In this document: piece by piece, positions 9,557 through 18,964 of the stretch | Position numbering within the stretch: the first letter of the stretch is position 1 | How the letters are laid out: each line of letters starts with the position of its first letter | Assembly (NCBI GenBank): GCA_964522485.1 | Contig: CAZFUS010000002.1 | Location: forward strand, 24,527-88,526 | Direction of reading: 5' to 3' | Source: Methylohalomonas sp964522485 | Lineage (GTDB): Bacteria > Pseudomonadota > Gammaproteobacteria > Methylohalomonadales > Methylohalomonadaceae | Length of the DNA: 64,000 bases | Notes under the pieces: generated by a model | Database searches by the model: none | Told to the model about the DNA's origin: nothing | What the model saw: the letters and a program-made list of their open reading frames with translations, nothing else | Program-made: the position numbers and the translations under genes

Positions 9557-11674
9557 ATGCCTACATTCTTCGCTACCGCGCCAAGAGGCGTCGCACCACT
9601 GCTTGTTCAGGAATTGCAAGATCTTGACGCGATCGAAATCCGCGAAGGTCGAGCCGGCGTCCACTTCAGCGGTGGACTGGAATGCGCCTATCGCGCCTGC
9701 CTGTGGTCACGGCTGGCGAATCGCATCCTGTATCCATTGGCCAGTTTTGCTGCCGCCGATACCGAACAGCTTTACCAGGGCGCCCAGTCCATCGACTGGT
9801 CACGGCACCTCGACAACAATCTGACGCTGGCTGTCGACTGCACACTGGTAAAATCGACACTGAACCACAGCCAGTTCGTGACCCGCCGGGTCAAGGACGC
9901 CATCGTCGATCAGTTCCGGACTGCCTCGGGCCGGCGGCCATCGGTAGCCGCCGATCAACCCGATGTGCGTCTGCACTGCCATATCGAGGCTGATCAGGCC
10001 ACGCTTAGCCTGGATCTCTCCGGTGACAGCCTGCACCGGCGCGGTTACAGAAGTACCCAGGGCGAAGCGCCGCTGAAAGAAAATCTGGCGGCGGCCATTC
10101 TGCTGCGGGCCGGCTGGCCGGAGATCAACGCCGCCGGCGGCGCGCTGGCGGACCCGATGTGCGGTTCGGGAACCTTATTGATCGAAGCTGCGCATATGGC
10201 AGCCGACATCGCCCCCGGCCTGCTGCGTAATTATTTCGGTTTTCTGGCCTGGCATGGCCACGACGCACCCCTCTGGCAGCAACTGCTGACCGAAGCACGC
10301 GAGCGGCGTGAGGCTGGCATGAAACGATTAACTTCGATCAGCGGCAGTGACAGCGATGCACATGCTATTCAGACTGCCAGAGCCAATGCGGCGCGGGCCG
10401 GGCTCGAAGACGCCATCCCGTTTACAGTACGGGCCCTGGAGAACTGCCCGTCCGCCGAAGCCGGCAAAGGACTGGTTGTCACCAATCCGCCTTATGGCGA
10501 ACGGCTGGGTGAGGCGGCCACGTTACCCCTGCTTTATCGCCGTCTGGGTCTCACACTGAAACGCTGTTATCCGGGCTGGCAGGCGGCGATCCTGACTGGC
10601 GAGTCGGATTTCGCGCATTACCTGGGCCTGCGTGCGTATAAATCCCACACGCTTTACAACGGCGCACTGAAATGCCGGCTTCTGCACTGCGCGATCGGCG
10701 AACACAGTGTTGCCGCAGCCGACATCGCCGCCGACTTCAGCAACCGCCTGCGCAAGAATGTGAAGCGCCTCGGTCGCTGGGCACGCAGCAAGAGCATTCA
10801 TTGTTACCGGATTTACGATGCCGATCTGCCGGAATACAACCTGGCCATAGATATTTACCAGAATGATCAGCGCTGGGTACATGTGCAGGAATATGAAGCA
10901 CCACGTGATATCGATCCACGCAAGGCGCAGTCGCGTCTGAATGCCGCACTCGCCGTGATACCGATGGTACTGGAAGTCGCCACATCACAATGTTTCTTCA
11001 AGCAGCGAAAACGCCAGCGTGAAGGCCGTCAATACGAGAAACTCGGCGGGAGCGGGCAGATGCATGCCGTGCGCGAGGGTGACAATCATTTCTGGGTCAA
11101 TTTCACCGATTATCTCGATACCGGCCTGTTCCTCGATCATCGTCCCATACGGCACTACATTCAGACGCATTCGCACCAGCGACGATTTCTGAATCTTTTC
11201 GGTTATACCGGAACGGCCACTGTCTGCGCCGCCCGCGGCGGTGCCAGTAGCACGCTTACCGTAGATCTATCGAACACTTATCTTGACTGGGCGCAGCATA
11301 ATCTGGAACTCAACCGGTTTACCCATGAGCGGCACGAACTCATACGATCGGATGTGCTGCAATGGCTACGCGACAACCGGCAACGCCGGTTCGATTTAAT
11401 ATTTATCGATCCGCCATCTTTCTCGCGATCCAAACGCATGGCGGGCACGCTCGATGTCCAGCGCGATCATGTCACCCTGATCAAGCTCGCACTGGCCTTA
11501 CTGAGTCACGAAGGTGAACTGATATTTTCCACCAACCTGCGGCGCTTCAAGCTGGATGCCACAGCGTTCAGTGACTATACGGTCGAGGACATGACGCCCA
11601 GCAGCATTCCGGAGGACTTCGCCCGACATGCCCGCATCCATCAGTGCTACCGATTCCGCGTGTCCGGTCACTGA
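9557..11674 (+). CDS. rlmL: Bifunctional 23S rRNA methyltransferase RlmKL
   Basis: A 705-residue fusion of two SAM-dependent methyltransferases, as in Gammaproteobacteria. The N-terminal half (RlmL) has a THUMP domain and the VVTNPPYGERLG motif and makes m2G2445. The C-terminal half (RlmK) has the glycine-rich FGYTGTATVCAA motif and the FIDPPSFSRSK catalytic segment and makes m7G2069. The start MPTFFATAPRG is the usual family N-terminus. A hairpin (CGGGCAA at 9504-9510 with TTGCCCG at 9529-9535, followed by GTTTTTAA) lies just upstream. The gene ends 11 bases from the convergent outer-membrane protein gene. Confidence 0.96.
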   Translation: MPTFFATAPRGVAPLLVQELQDLDAIEIREGRAGVHFSGGLECAYRACLWSRLANRILYPLASFAAADTEQLYQGAQSIDWSRHLDNNLTLAVDCTLVKSTLNHSQFVTRRVKDAIVDQFRTASGRRPSVAADQPDVRLHCHIEADQATLSLDLSGDSLHRRGYRSTQGEAPLKENLAAAILLRAGWPEINAAGGALADPMCGSGTLLIEAAHMAADIAPGLLRNYFGFLAWHGHDAPLWQQLLTEARERREAGMKRLTSISGSDSDAHAIQTARANAARAGLEDAIPFTVRALENCPSAEAGKGLVVTNPPYGERLGEAATLPLLYRRLGLTLKRCYPGWQAAILTGESDFAHYLGLRAYKSHTLYNGALKCRLLHCAIGEHSVAAADIAADFSNRLRKNVKRLGRWARSKSIHCYRIYDADLPEYNLAIDIYQNDQRWVHVQEYEAPRDIDPRKAQSRLNAALAVIPMVLEVATSQCFFKQRKRQREGRQYEKLGGSGQMHAVREGDNHFWVNFTDYLDTGLFLDHRPIRHYIQTHSHQRRFLNLFGYTGTATVCAARGGASSTLTVDLSNTYLDWAQHNLELNRFTHERHELIRSDVLQWLRDNRQRRFDLIFIDPPSFSRSKRMAGTLDVQRDHVTLIKLALALLSHEGELIFSTNLRRFKLDATAFSDYTVEDMTPSSIPEDFARHARIHQCYRFRVSGH

Positions 11675-11685
11675 AACAGTGTTAT

Positions 11686-12738
11686 CTAGAACGTCTTGCC
11701 GATGCCGGCGATCACTCGATAATCGGGTTCCGCCTGGGTACCGTTGAGATCAGTGATCACGGGCAAACCGACACTGGTATAGGCCGACCACCCGCCGGCC
11801 AGATTGGCCCGCAGGCCAGGCGAGAAATAGATGACATTGCCGCCTGTATTGCCTTCTTCTTCCCCTGCAGTCTCGACGCGATCCCGCCAGTCGCCATTCA
11901 GTTCCACGACCAGATCCAAGGACTGCAGCAAGCCGGTCTCATGGTGGTGATGACCGGACTGCATACTCTCATGAGCGTGCTCATGGGACTCCGCACCGGA
12001 CAGCAGCCGGTAGGCAAGCGAGAGATTGTAATTGATGATATCGCCGCTGTAGGTGTCCCGATCACCTTCAGTCAGCAGGGTGTACAAAACACTGGCGTCG
12101 ACCCCCAGGCGCCCGAAACTGCTGCTCCAGGACAGCCCGAACAGACCGCCCCAGGCGCCGGTCCCTGGCTGGTGGTCGACTTCGAATAACTCTCCTTGAT
12201 CGCTTCGTTCGTCTGTCGTGCCGGTTGGCGCCCGCGCACCCAGTAAAACGGCGGCGGCATGTCGTCCTCCCTCGGACTGAAAAAAACGGTATTGACCGAA
12301 CAGCGCCAGATCACCAATGCCGCTAATATCGCCCCCGGCAACCACCTGATCGCCAGTGCCACCGTGATGATGTTCACCTGCACGGAAATTCTGCCGATCG
12401 ATATACGGCAGTCTGACTCCCAGCGTCAGATTGTCCGTCACACCGTAGGCACCGCTCAGAGCGTATTCGGTCACACTCGAAGTACTGTGGCCATGTTCAT
12501 GGCGACTGGCCAGCGTTTTCAAGGTTGCATCGCTGAGTTCGTCATTGGACACAATCTGTGTTGACAGCGACAGTGTCTTCATTCCCTTCGGCAAGGTCCG
12601 GGCCGGAATCGTGCTGACCGGCCCCGCCGCACCGACATCGAGATTCACGGCAGGATGGTCTGCCATGGCAGTCATGGAACTGATGCAGCCGACAAACAGC
12701 ATCAAACGGGGAAAACTGGAATTCACTGAATCACGCAT
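11686..12738 (-). CDS. Outer-membrane beta-barrel transporter-like protein, His-rich loops
   Basis: A 350-residue exported protein: an N-terminal signal sequence ends near TAMA-DHP, and the rest alternates polar and hydrophobic residues in strands typical of a porin, ending in an aromatic (GIGKTF), as outer-membrane barrels do. It resembles the barrel family around phenol/meta-pathway degradation proteins. Two loops are rich in histidine (AGEHHHGG near residue 128 and the SHEHAHESMQSGHHHHE segment near 260), which suggests metal contact, but this is inference. It lies upstream-to-downstream close to other exported proteins on the same strand. The substrate cannot be stated. Confidence 0.75.
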   Translation of the reverse strand: MRDSVNSSFPRLMLFVGCISSMTAMADHPAVNLDVGAAGPVSTIPARTLPKGMKTLSLSTQIVSNDELSDATLKTLASRHEHGHSTSSVTEYALSGAYGVTDNLTLGVRLPYIDRQNFRAGEHHHGGTGDQVVAGGDISGIGDLALFGQYRFFQSEGGRHAAAVLLGARAPTGTTDERSDQGELFEVDHQPGTGAWGGLFGLSWSSSFGRLGVDASVLYTLLTEGDRDTYSGDIINYNLSLAYRLLSGAESHEHAHESMQSGHHHHETGLLQSLDLVVELNGDWRDRVETAGEEEGNTGGNVIYFSPGLRANLAGGWSAYTSVGLPVITDLNGTQAEPDYRVIAGIGKTF

Positions 12739-12859
12739 TGGCTACACCTGTAATAGAAAGACTCATCTCGTCAGGGTGAGTAAGCCTATAAGTGCCAGCG
12801 CATCCTGTGAATGCGACGAATTGTCGCAGGAGCGCCTGTGGTCATTGAAACGGGTGAAT

Positions 12860-13492
12860 TCAGTCGGCAGTAAACCGGATATCGGCGTACCAGGCGGTGG
12901 CATGTCCGCCCGTGTTGTCGGTATCGGTCATGATCGCAACGGCATCGGCCTGCTCAACCTCATCACCAAACAGCCTCCGATAGTCCGCACGTACATTGCG
13001 TTTTTCCGCAATCCATTGCCCCGCTTTGCCATCGCCGCTTTGCAGCGCAATCACACGAGCGTGATCGGTATAGGCGTTTTTCCATTCACTGCCGACCGGC
13101 TGGTTGCTGGACCAGACATAGACAACGGTACGCGTGCGCCAGAATGCAACACCGCCGGAAAAAACCACGTACACCCGTGCCGGATAATCATCGCCGGACT
13201 TGCTGCGCTCGTTGATATCGCCGAGCGTGTTTTTCACTTTCCAGCGCCAGTTAAGCCAGGGGGTCCGGGTCAGATCGACGGTCTGCTTGCGATACAGGCC
13301 CGATGCTGCCGCCCGGCTCTCGGCTTTCAGTACCTGTTCACCATCGACGTCGACCAACTCATAATCGGTTTCACCCTGGAAAGAACGCCGCTGCCAGTCA
13401 TCCAGGCCATGATTGGCAAAATCACCAACATTGACAGTGGCCGCCAGCAATACTGACGGCAGCAGTAAAATGGCTGCCGGCAAGATTTTCAT
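12860..13492 (-). CDS. DUF3047 domain-containing exported protein
   Basis: A 210-residue protein with a signal peptide (MKILPAAILLLPSVLLAA). The DUF3047 pattern is visible in WLNWRWKVKN, YVVFSGG, VYVWSSN and the C-terminal AVAIMTDTDNTGG. The domain is a predicted periplasmic beta-sandwich of unknown role. It follows the DUF2380/DUF3280-like gene by one base on the same strand, so the two are almost certainly co-transcribed and perhaps co-operate. No catalytic residues can be named. Confidence 0.85.
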   Translation of the reverse strand: MKILPAAILLLPSVLLAATVNVGDFANHGLDDWQRRSFQGETDYELVDVDGEQVLKAESRAAASGLYRKQTVDLTRTPWLNWRWKVKNTLGDINERSKSGDDYPARVYVVFSGGVAFWRTRTVVYVWSSNQPVGSEWKNAYTDHARVIALQSGDGKAGQWIAEKRNVRADYRRLFGDEVEQADAVAIMTDTDNTGGHATAWYADIRFTAD

Positions 13493-13493
13493 A

Positions 13494-14063
13494 TCAGCCG
13501 GCTGGCCAGACTGACTGCGCCTGCTTCAAGGCATTCTCGGGGACCTGGTCATGATATTCCCTGAAGAATTTTTCCAGCAGATAGTTCGTGCCGGTACGCC
13601 AGGTGCTGTTGTTATTCCCGCGGATATCGATAAATGACGTCATAACGGTTTCACCGGTCCTGGCATTCCGGACAACAAAATTGAAATTGATGATCAGATT
13701 GCTGACGACCTGTACCCAGACAGTGGCAACATAATCAACGTCCAGGGCCCGGCCGATATTGACGACACAGCCTTTGCATTTATGCAGATACCGCTGCGAG
13801 CCTTTGGCGTCGGTAATCGTTTCCTCAGCCTGTTCCAGACTGACAAGCTCGTAATCACCGGCCAGTTCCAGCGCCTTGCGGATATGTGCGGTCATATAGC
13901 CGGCGCGTTCTATCTCACCGGGCCGGTCCGGCGAATGCGGTGCAGGCTTATTGTCGATAATCAGCTCAGTATCCAGTACTGCGATCTGTTTGCTGTCGGC
14001 GGCCGGAACCGCATGTCCCATGAGCATCAGGATCAGCATACAGACGCCCTTTGCCACACGCAT
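13494..14063 (-). CDS. DUF2380/DUF3280-like exported protein
   Basis: A 189-residue secreted protein. The ATG at 14063 is preferred because it has a GAGGAG ribosome-binding site and starts a clear signal peptide (MRVAKGVCMLILMLMGHAVPAAD); a longer frame adds 18 unlikely residues inside the neighbouring repeat. The mature protein opens with IAVLDTELIIDN and contains a paired Cys motif (KCKGC) and the DYVATVWVQ strand, matching proteins that consist of one DUF2380/DUF3280 domain. It sits directly upstream of the DUF3047 gene. A MITE-like repeat begins 21 bases upstream of its start, so its promoter must lie in or beyond that repeat. Confidence 0.75.
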   Translation of the reverse strand: MRVAKGVCMLILMLMGHAVPAADSKQIAVLDTELIIDNKPAPHSPDRPGEIERAGYMTAHIRKALELAGDYELVSLEQAEETITDAKGSQRYLHKCKGCVVNIGRALDVDYVATVWVQVVSNLIINFNFVVRNARTGETVMTSFIDIRGNNNSTWRTGTNYLLEKFFREYHDQVPENALKQAQSVWPAG

Positions 14064-14084
14064 ATCGCTCTCCTCGGATTTATT

Positions 14085-14274
14085 AGAGCCTGTCTCAAAA
14101 TTGATTCCGGTCGTCACTGTCTTTTCGAGCGACTAACAGGAAGCGGGAAATCCGCCGCAGGCGTCCCGAGCATCGCGAGGGATCTCATCAAGATCTCTCC
14201 CTAGGGTCGAGACAGGGATTTCTCCATTCGCTGCGCTCGGTCGAAATGACATGGGCAATTTTGAGATGGGTTCT
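14085..14274. mobile_element. MITE-like element with 19-bp imperfect terminal inverted repeats
   Basis: The left end AGAGCCTGTCTCAAAATTG (14085-14103) and the reverse complement of the right end, AGAACCCATCTCAAAATTG (14256-14274), match at 16 of 19 positions, with the inner eleven identical. TA flanks or overlaps both ends, as expected for a TA target duplication. The 190-bp interior has no open frame and contains further palindromic pieces (for example CATTCGCTGCGCTCGGTCGAAATG). No transposase in this window has matching ends, so it would be mobilised in trans, if at all. Confidence 0.65.
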
Positions 14275-14394
14275 AGGTAAACATTAATTGGAGAATTCCG
14301 TCCTGACGGAGTTCCATCAGCACGAATCTATGACGGGAAAGTTTCTGCTGCCGACACACCAGCAGAAAGGATTTTACAAAACGCAGAGGAACCT

Positions 14395-16569
14395 TCAGCT
14401 GATCAACTGTTCCACGTCGACAGGCAGTTTGCGTATGCGCTTACCGGTCAGTGTAAACAGTCCGTTGGCAAGCGCCGGGGCGATAGGCGGCGTTCCCGGC
14501 TCGCCGATACCGCCCAGATCAGCGCCGCTATTAACGATTTCCACTTCTACCTCGGGCATACGCTGCGGCGGCAGGATCGGATAGCTGTCAAAATTGGCCT
14601 GTTCCACCCTGCCTTCCTTCATCGTGACAGCTTCCAGTAGTGCCGCCGACAGCCCGAAGGCAATGCCGCTTTCCATCTGCATGGTCACAATACGCGGATT
14701 GACGGCGAAGCCACAGTCCACCGCACACCAGACCTTGTGCACCTGGACTTCATCAACATCGTTGATCGAAACCTCGGCCACCTGGGCAACGATGGAATTG
14801 AACGACTGATGCAGAGCGACACCCATTGCATGCTGGCTGCCATCCTCAGCCTGCCATGCCTGTCGCTTCCAGTCGGCCATCTTGACGGCCGTATCAAGAA
14901 CTTTGGCGAACCGGGGCTGCTCCTTGAGCAGCGAATGCCGGAATTCGACCGGATCCTGACCGGCCGCATGCGCCATCTCGTCAATGAACGACTCGGTGAA
15001 AAAGCCGTTCATGGAATGACCCACCGAACGCCAGAAACCGATTGGCACGGGCACCGGCCGGTAAACATAGTCACTCCGCTTGTTGGCGATGGCGTAGGGC
15101 TGATGCATGACGCCTTCCATCACCGATGGATCCATTTGCATGGGTTCATCGGGATTTGACATAAAACGGCGGATGGGTCCATCACCGGCGGTCGTGGTAT
15201 GCAGGGCAACCGGCTTGCCATCGGCATCGAATGCGGCACGATAACGCGCCGCCGTCAGTGGCCGGTAAAAATCATGCTGGGTATCCTCTTCACGCGTCCA
15301 TATGACGTTTACGGGCGTACCCGCATGCTTCTGCGCCAGGGTTACAGCCTGCACCGTGTAGTCCATGATGAAACGTCGTCCGAAGCCGCCGCCAAGATAC
15401 GGTGTGTGCACCGTGATCTGCTCCGGTTTCAGACCGGTGACCTGGGTAGCGGCCTGTACGACATTGTCGACACCCTGGTTCGGCGCCCAGACCGTGCAGT
15501 GGTCATCCTCGACCAGCGCCGTGCAGTTCATGGGCTCGAGAGTGGCATGGGCAAGAAACGGCGCCTGGTAATCAGCCGTGATGGTCTTCGCAGCCGATTT
15601 CAGTGTGGATACCGCATCACCGGAATTTTCGGCTGAATAACCTTCGTCATCGAGATGCGCATTCAGCTCTTCCAGATAGGCAGCGCTGGAAAAACCGCGA
15701 CTGTCGCTGTCACTGTCATCGAACTCCACTGACAACTTGTCGAGTGCCGACTGCGCCTGCCAGAAGGTTTCGGCGATCACCGCCACACCGTCGGGAATCT
15801 CATCAACCGTTATGAAACCGGGCTCGCTTTCAATCTGCGCGGCGTCATAATTCTTTACCTTGCCACCGAAAACGGGCGACTGCCTGACTGCCGCATACAC
15901 CATGTCCTCAAGGCGGGTATCAATGCCGAACATTGCCCGGCCGCTGGATTTATCGGCGCTGTCAGTGCGCGCCACGGGCGTGCCAAGCAGCCGGTAATCC
16001 GCCGGCTTTTTCAGAGTCACGGATTGAGGCGGCTCTAGCCGGGACGCCAGCGGTGCGAGTTCGCCATAGCTCAGTGTCTTGCCGCTGCTATGTACAACCC
16101 GACCCGGTTCGGTTTGACACTCCGTCTCCGGCACATTCCATTCTTCGGCTGCAGCCCGGATCAGCATCCGGCGTGCAGTCGCCCCTGCTTCACACAGCGG
16201 TTTGAACGCGGAACGTACACTGTAGGAACCGCCGGTAAAGCGTGCCGAACCCTCCATTAATAAACGGTAGGCTTCACCGGGCGGTGCCTGCGCGATCCTG
16301 ATCGCATTCATGTCTATATCGAGTTCTTCGGCGATCAGCATCGGTATCGAAGTATAGGTACCTTGCCCCATTTCGATATAGGGATTCTGAATGGTGACCG
16401 TGCCGTCTTCGGCGATACCAATGAAGGCATTGATGACACCATCACCATCGGCGGCCTGCGCGAAGCGGCCCAGCGGCATATGCATACCGAGGAGAAAGAT
16501 ACCGGCGGTCGCGGCACTGCCGCCGAGGAATTTGCGCCGGCTCATGGAGATGTTGGCAATACGGCTCAT
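14395..16569 (-). CDS. Molybdopterin-binding subunit of an IorB-like molybdenum hydroxylase
   Basis: A 724-residue large subunit of the xanthine dehydrogenase superfamily, closest in pattern to isoquinoline 1-oxidoreductase beta and periplasmic aldehyde dehydrogenases. The ATG at 16569, one base after the small subunit stop, has a GGAGG ribosome-binding site. Residues 10-16 (SRRKFLG) plus a hydrophobic stretch form a Tat signal, implying export of the folded cofactor-loaded enzyme. The active-site Glu lies in GGIGEPGTPPIAPA near the C-terminus and a cofactor-binding glycine segment in YLGGGFGRRF. There is no FAD subunit in the operon, so electrons probably leave through a c-type cytochrome. 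The substrate (aldehyde or N-heterocycle) is not determinable. Confidence 0.9.
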   Translation of the reverse strand: MSRIANISMSRRKFLGGSAATAGIFLLGMHMPLGRFAQAADGDGVINAFIGIAEDGTVTIQNPYIEMGQGTYTSIPMLIAEELDIDMNAIRIAQAPPGEAYRLLMEGSARFTGGSYSVRSAFKPLCEAGATARRMLIRAAAEEWNVPETECQTEPGRVVHSSGKTLSYGELAPLASRLEPPQSVTLKKPADYRLLGTPVARTDSADKSSGRAMFGIDTRLEDMVYAAVRQSPVFGGKVKNYDAAQIESEPGFITVDEIPDGVAVIAETFWQAQSALDKLSVEFDDSDSDSRGFSSAAYLEELNAHLDDEGYSAENSGDAVSTLKSAAKTITADYQAPFLAHATLEPMNCTALVEDDHCTVWAPNQGVDNVVQAATQVTGLKPEQITVHTPYLGGGFGRRFIMDYTVQAVTLAQKHAGTPVNVIWTREEDTQHDFYRPLTAARYRAAFDADGKPVALHTTTAGDGPIRRFMSNPDEPMQMDPSVMEGVMHQPYAIANKRSDYVYRPVPVPIGFWRSVGHSMNGFFTESFIDEMAHAAGQDPVEFRHSLLKEQPRFAKVLDTAVKMADWKRQAWQAEDGSQHAMGVALHQSFNSIVAQVAEVSINDVDEVQVHKVWCAVDCGFAVNPRIVTMQMESGIAFGLSAALLEAVTMKEGRVEQANFDSYPILPPQRMPEVEVEIVNSGADLGGIGEPGTPPIAPALANGLFTLTGKRIRKLPVDVEQLIS

Positions 16570-16570
16570 T

Positions 16571-17038
16571 TCACACCTCCTTCTTTGCGCTGTCGTTCGC
16601 GGCGCGCCTGATGGCCTTGAAAATCCGCAGGTAAGTACCACAGCGGCACAGGTTGGCCATGTTGTCCCGAATGGCCTGATCGTCGGGATTCGGATTGTCT
16701 TTCAGAAACGCGGCAGCGGCCATGATCTGGCCGGACTGACAATAGCCGCACTGCGGCACGTCTTCTGCAATCCAGGCTTTCTGCAGCGGATGGCTGCGGC
16801 CATCGGACGATAATCCCTCGATGGTCATAACCGCTTTCTCCGTGGCATCGCTTAAGGGTGTCACACACGATCGTGTTGCCTGACCATCCACATGCACGGT
16901 GCAGGCACCGCACAGCCCCTTGCCACAACCGAACTTCGTGCCGGTCAGACCGAGACTGTCCCGCAGCACCCATAATAGGGGGGTGTCATCTCCGACCGGT
17001 ACATCATAGTCTTTACCGTTCACATTCAACTTGGCCAT
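16571..17038 (-). CDS. 2Fe-2S subunit of an IorA-like molybdenum hydroxylase
   Basis: A 155-residue protein with both [2Fe-2S] clusters of the family. The plant-ferredoxin-type ligands are in FGCGKGLCGACTVHVDG followed by RSCVTP; the second cluster has CGYCQSGQ and LCRCGTY. The length is typical. It has no signal peptide and probably travels with the Tat-exported large subunit as a folded complex. It is encoded between the mocA-like gene (31 bases upstream) and the large subunit (one base downstream). Its job is to move electrons from the molybdenum centre to the external acceptor. Confidence 0.93.
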   Translation of the reverse strand: MAKLNVNGKDYDVPVGDDTPLLWVLRDSLGLTGTKFGCGKGLCGACTVHVDGQATRSCVTPLSDATEKAVMTIEGLSSDGRSHPLQKAWIAEDVPQCGYCQSGQIMAAAAFLKDNPNPDDQAIRDNMANLCRCGTYLRIFKAIRRAANDSAKKEV

Positions 17039-17069
17039 AACATCTTCCTTTTGTTGTCAGCAGCTCACT

Positions 17070-17711
17070 TCAGGAATGCCCGTTGGCCGCCGGCTTCAGT
17101 GTCCGCCCGAGCCACGTCTCGATGGCGGCGACATCAGCCGGCGTATCCAGATCCCAGCCGGCCTCCGGCATAACGACCGAGACGACATCAGCGGCATTGC
17201 TGCGCAACAGTTCACGGGCGCCGTGATCGCCATTCAGCGCCTGTAGTTCCTTGAACCAGGCCCGCGGAAAAATCGCCGGGACACCGAGTGTGCCGACGTA
17301 CGCGCCGGCGATGATGCTGTCGGGACGCCGTTGCCACAGCCGCACCAGTGGCGCGAGCAATTGCGTCCCCACCAGCGGTTGATCACACAACAGGATGAGA
17401 ACGGCCGAAGCCTGCTTCGGCAAGGCGCCTATACCTGCGGCCAGCGATGAGCCGATACCGCTTTCCCAGTCGGGGTTATGCACGATCTCGAGGGACTGAT
17501 CGGCGATTTCCTTTTGCATGCGCTCGAAATCGGCGCCCAGCACGACATACACGTGATCGTCGCACAGCTCGCCGGCCACCCGGCAGCATCGGCGCAGCAG
17601 GGTTTCGTCGTCCAGTTGCAGCAGCTGCTTCGGTCTGCCAAGCCGCTGCGAACTGCCGGCGGCAAGTACCAGTGCGTAAAGGATCGGCTGTGATTCCTGC
17701 TTTTTTGCCAT
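17070..17711 (-). CDS. MocA-like molybdenum cofactor nucleotidyltransferase
   Basis: A 213-residue NTP transferase. The N-terminal LVLAAGSSQRLGRPKQLL is the nucleotide-binding loop of MobA-like transferases, and LILLCDQPLV holds the metal-binding Asp. MocA attaches CMP to molybdopterin to give the MCD form used by xanthine dehydrogenase-type enzymes. Its start codon overlaps the stop of the xdhC-like gene (TGATG), and the structural subunits follow directly, so the operon pairs cofactor maturation with its apoenzyme. CTP rather than GTP specificity is inferred from that context. Confidence 0.87.
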   Translation of the reverse strand: MAKKQESQPILYALVLAAGSSQRLGRPKQLLQLDDETLLRRCCRVAGELCDDHVYVVLGADFERMQKEIADQSLEIVHNPDWESGIGSSLAAGIGALPKQASAVLILLCDQPLVGTQLLAPLVRLWQRRPDSIIAGAYVGTLGVPAIFPRAWFKELQALNGDHGARELLRSNAADVVSVVMPEAGWDLDTPADVAAIETWLGRTLKPAANGHS

Positions 17712-18835
17712 CAGTTGGCTCGTTCGCGTGTCTGTACCGGCTGCTGTTTTAGATGCAAGGGAGCCGCATCGCGTTCATGCAGCACGGCGTGAATTTCTGC
17801 CAGCAGGGACAGGGCAATCGATTCGGGGGTGGCACCACCAATATCCAGTCCGACCGGACCGCGCAGACGATCGCCGAAAGCGGCGGCCTCCAGTCCCGCC
17901 ATGTCCAGCAGCCGTTCACACCGCGCGAGCGGTCCGAGCAGGCCCACATAACGGCACGGCAGCGCCGCCAGCTCACGCAGAAAACGGGCATCATAATCGA
18001 TATTATGGGTCATCAGCACCGCAGCATCTATGCGCCGCCGGCCGAGTGCCGGCAGCAGTGCGGCGGGATTGGCCTGCAGAATTTCGGCGCCCGGAAAGCG
18101 GGCCGGAACCACATAAGCCGGCCGATGGTCGGCCAGCACCACCCGCCAGCCGAGCTGCCTGGCCAGGGCCACTACCGGTGTCGCGTCGGCGCCGGCGCCG
18201 ACAAGCAGCAACCGGGGCGGCGGCGGCAAGTAGTCATAAAAAACAGCCAGGTTCTCACCGTCCCGCTGGTGCCGAATCCACTGGGGTTGCGCCAGCATGG
18301 CCGTAACAGCCATCTGTTCCTTTAACAGCGGTCTCCAAACCGCTGGCATGGCATCATCAGTATCCGGACCGTAGCTGTGACCGGCCAGAACTCCGTCTGT
18401 AACCGTCGCGATGACTCTGGCGCTGTCTTCCAACAACACTTGTTCAATCTGTGCCATCAAAGGATCCCGGCCGTCTTCCTGCAGCCGCTGCAGCAGCAGC
18501 CGCACGGCACCATTGCAGCCCAGGCTGAGACCCCACAAGGCGTCCTCGGGGGCGCGCATGTCATAAAACAGAACGCGCGGCGGCGCGCCGGCAAAGACGG
18601 CCTGCGCGTGGTCATGGAGATCGCCTTCGAAACAGCCGCCCCCGATAAGTCCGTAAGAGCGGCCGTCGCTATCGATTAGCATGCGTGCGCCGGCCTTGCG
18701 GTAGGTTGACCCGAAAGTTTCGACGACCGTCGCCAGCACGGTGGGGCGGGATCGGGCACACAGGGTCCGATACTGCTGGAGCAGAGAGTCCGGCCCGGAA
18801 TGCGCCGGTAACGGCAAAGGTACAGCATCAGTCAT
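17711..18835 (-). CDS. XdhC/CoxI-family molybdenum hydroxylase maturation factor
   Basis: A 374-residue protein with the N-terminal XdhC/CoxI domain (VETFGSTYRKAGARM and GLIGGGCFEGDL) and a C-terminal Rossmann domain (LLLVGAGADATPVVALA). XdhC proteins bind the molybdenum cofactor, promote its sulfuration and hand it to the enzyme. This is the first gene of the operon xdhC - mocA - small subunit - large subunit. Upstream (18836-19009) lies the divergent promoter region shared with the DUF4404 operon. Confidence 0.9.
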   Translation of the reverse strand: MTDAVPLPLPAHSGPDSLLQQYRTLCARSRPTVLATVVETFGSTYRKAGARMLIDSDGRSYGLIGGGCFEGDLHDHAQAVFAGAPPRVLFYDMRAPEDALWGLSLGCNGAVRLLLQRLQEDGRDPLMAQIEQVLLEDSARVIATVTDGVLAGHSYGPDTDDAMPAVWRPLLKEQMAVTAMLAQPQWIRHQRDGENLAVFYDYLPPPPRLLLVGAGADATPVVALARQLGWRVVLADHRPAYVVPARFPGAEILQANPAALLPALGRRRIDAAVLMTHNIDYDARFLRELAALPCRYVGLLGPLARCERLLDMAGLEAAAFGDRLRGPVGLDIGGATPESIALSLLAEIHAVLHERDAAPLHLKQQPVQTRERAN

Positions 18836-18964
18836 ACACTTATATTACTACTGCAAGCAGCTGTCATGATCAAATAGTAACTTTACACCCGGCCGAGGAC
18901 TTTGCGTACATCAGCAAGCCATAAAGCCGCAGCCCGCGTGCAAGCCGGAATTGGGCAACTCGCG

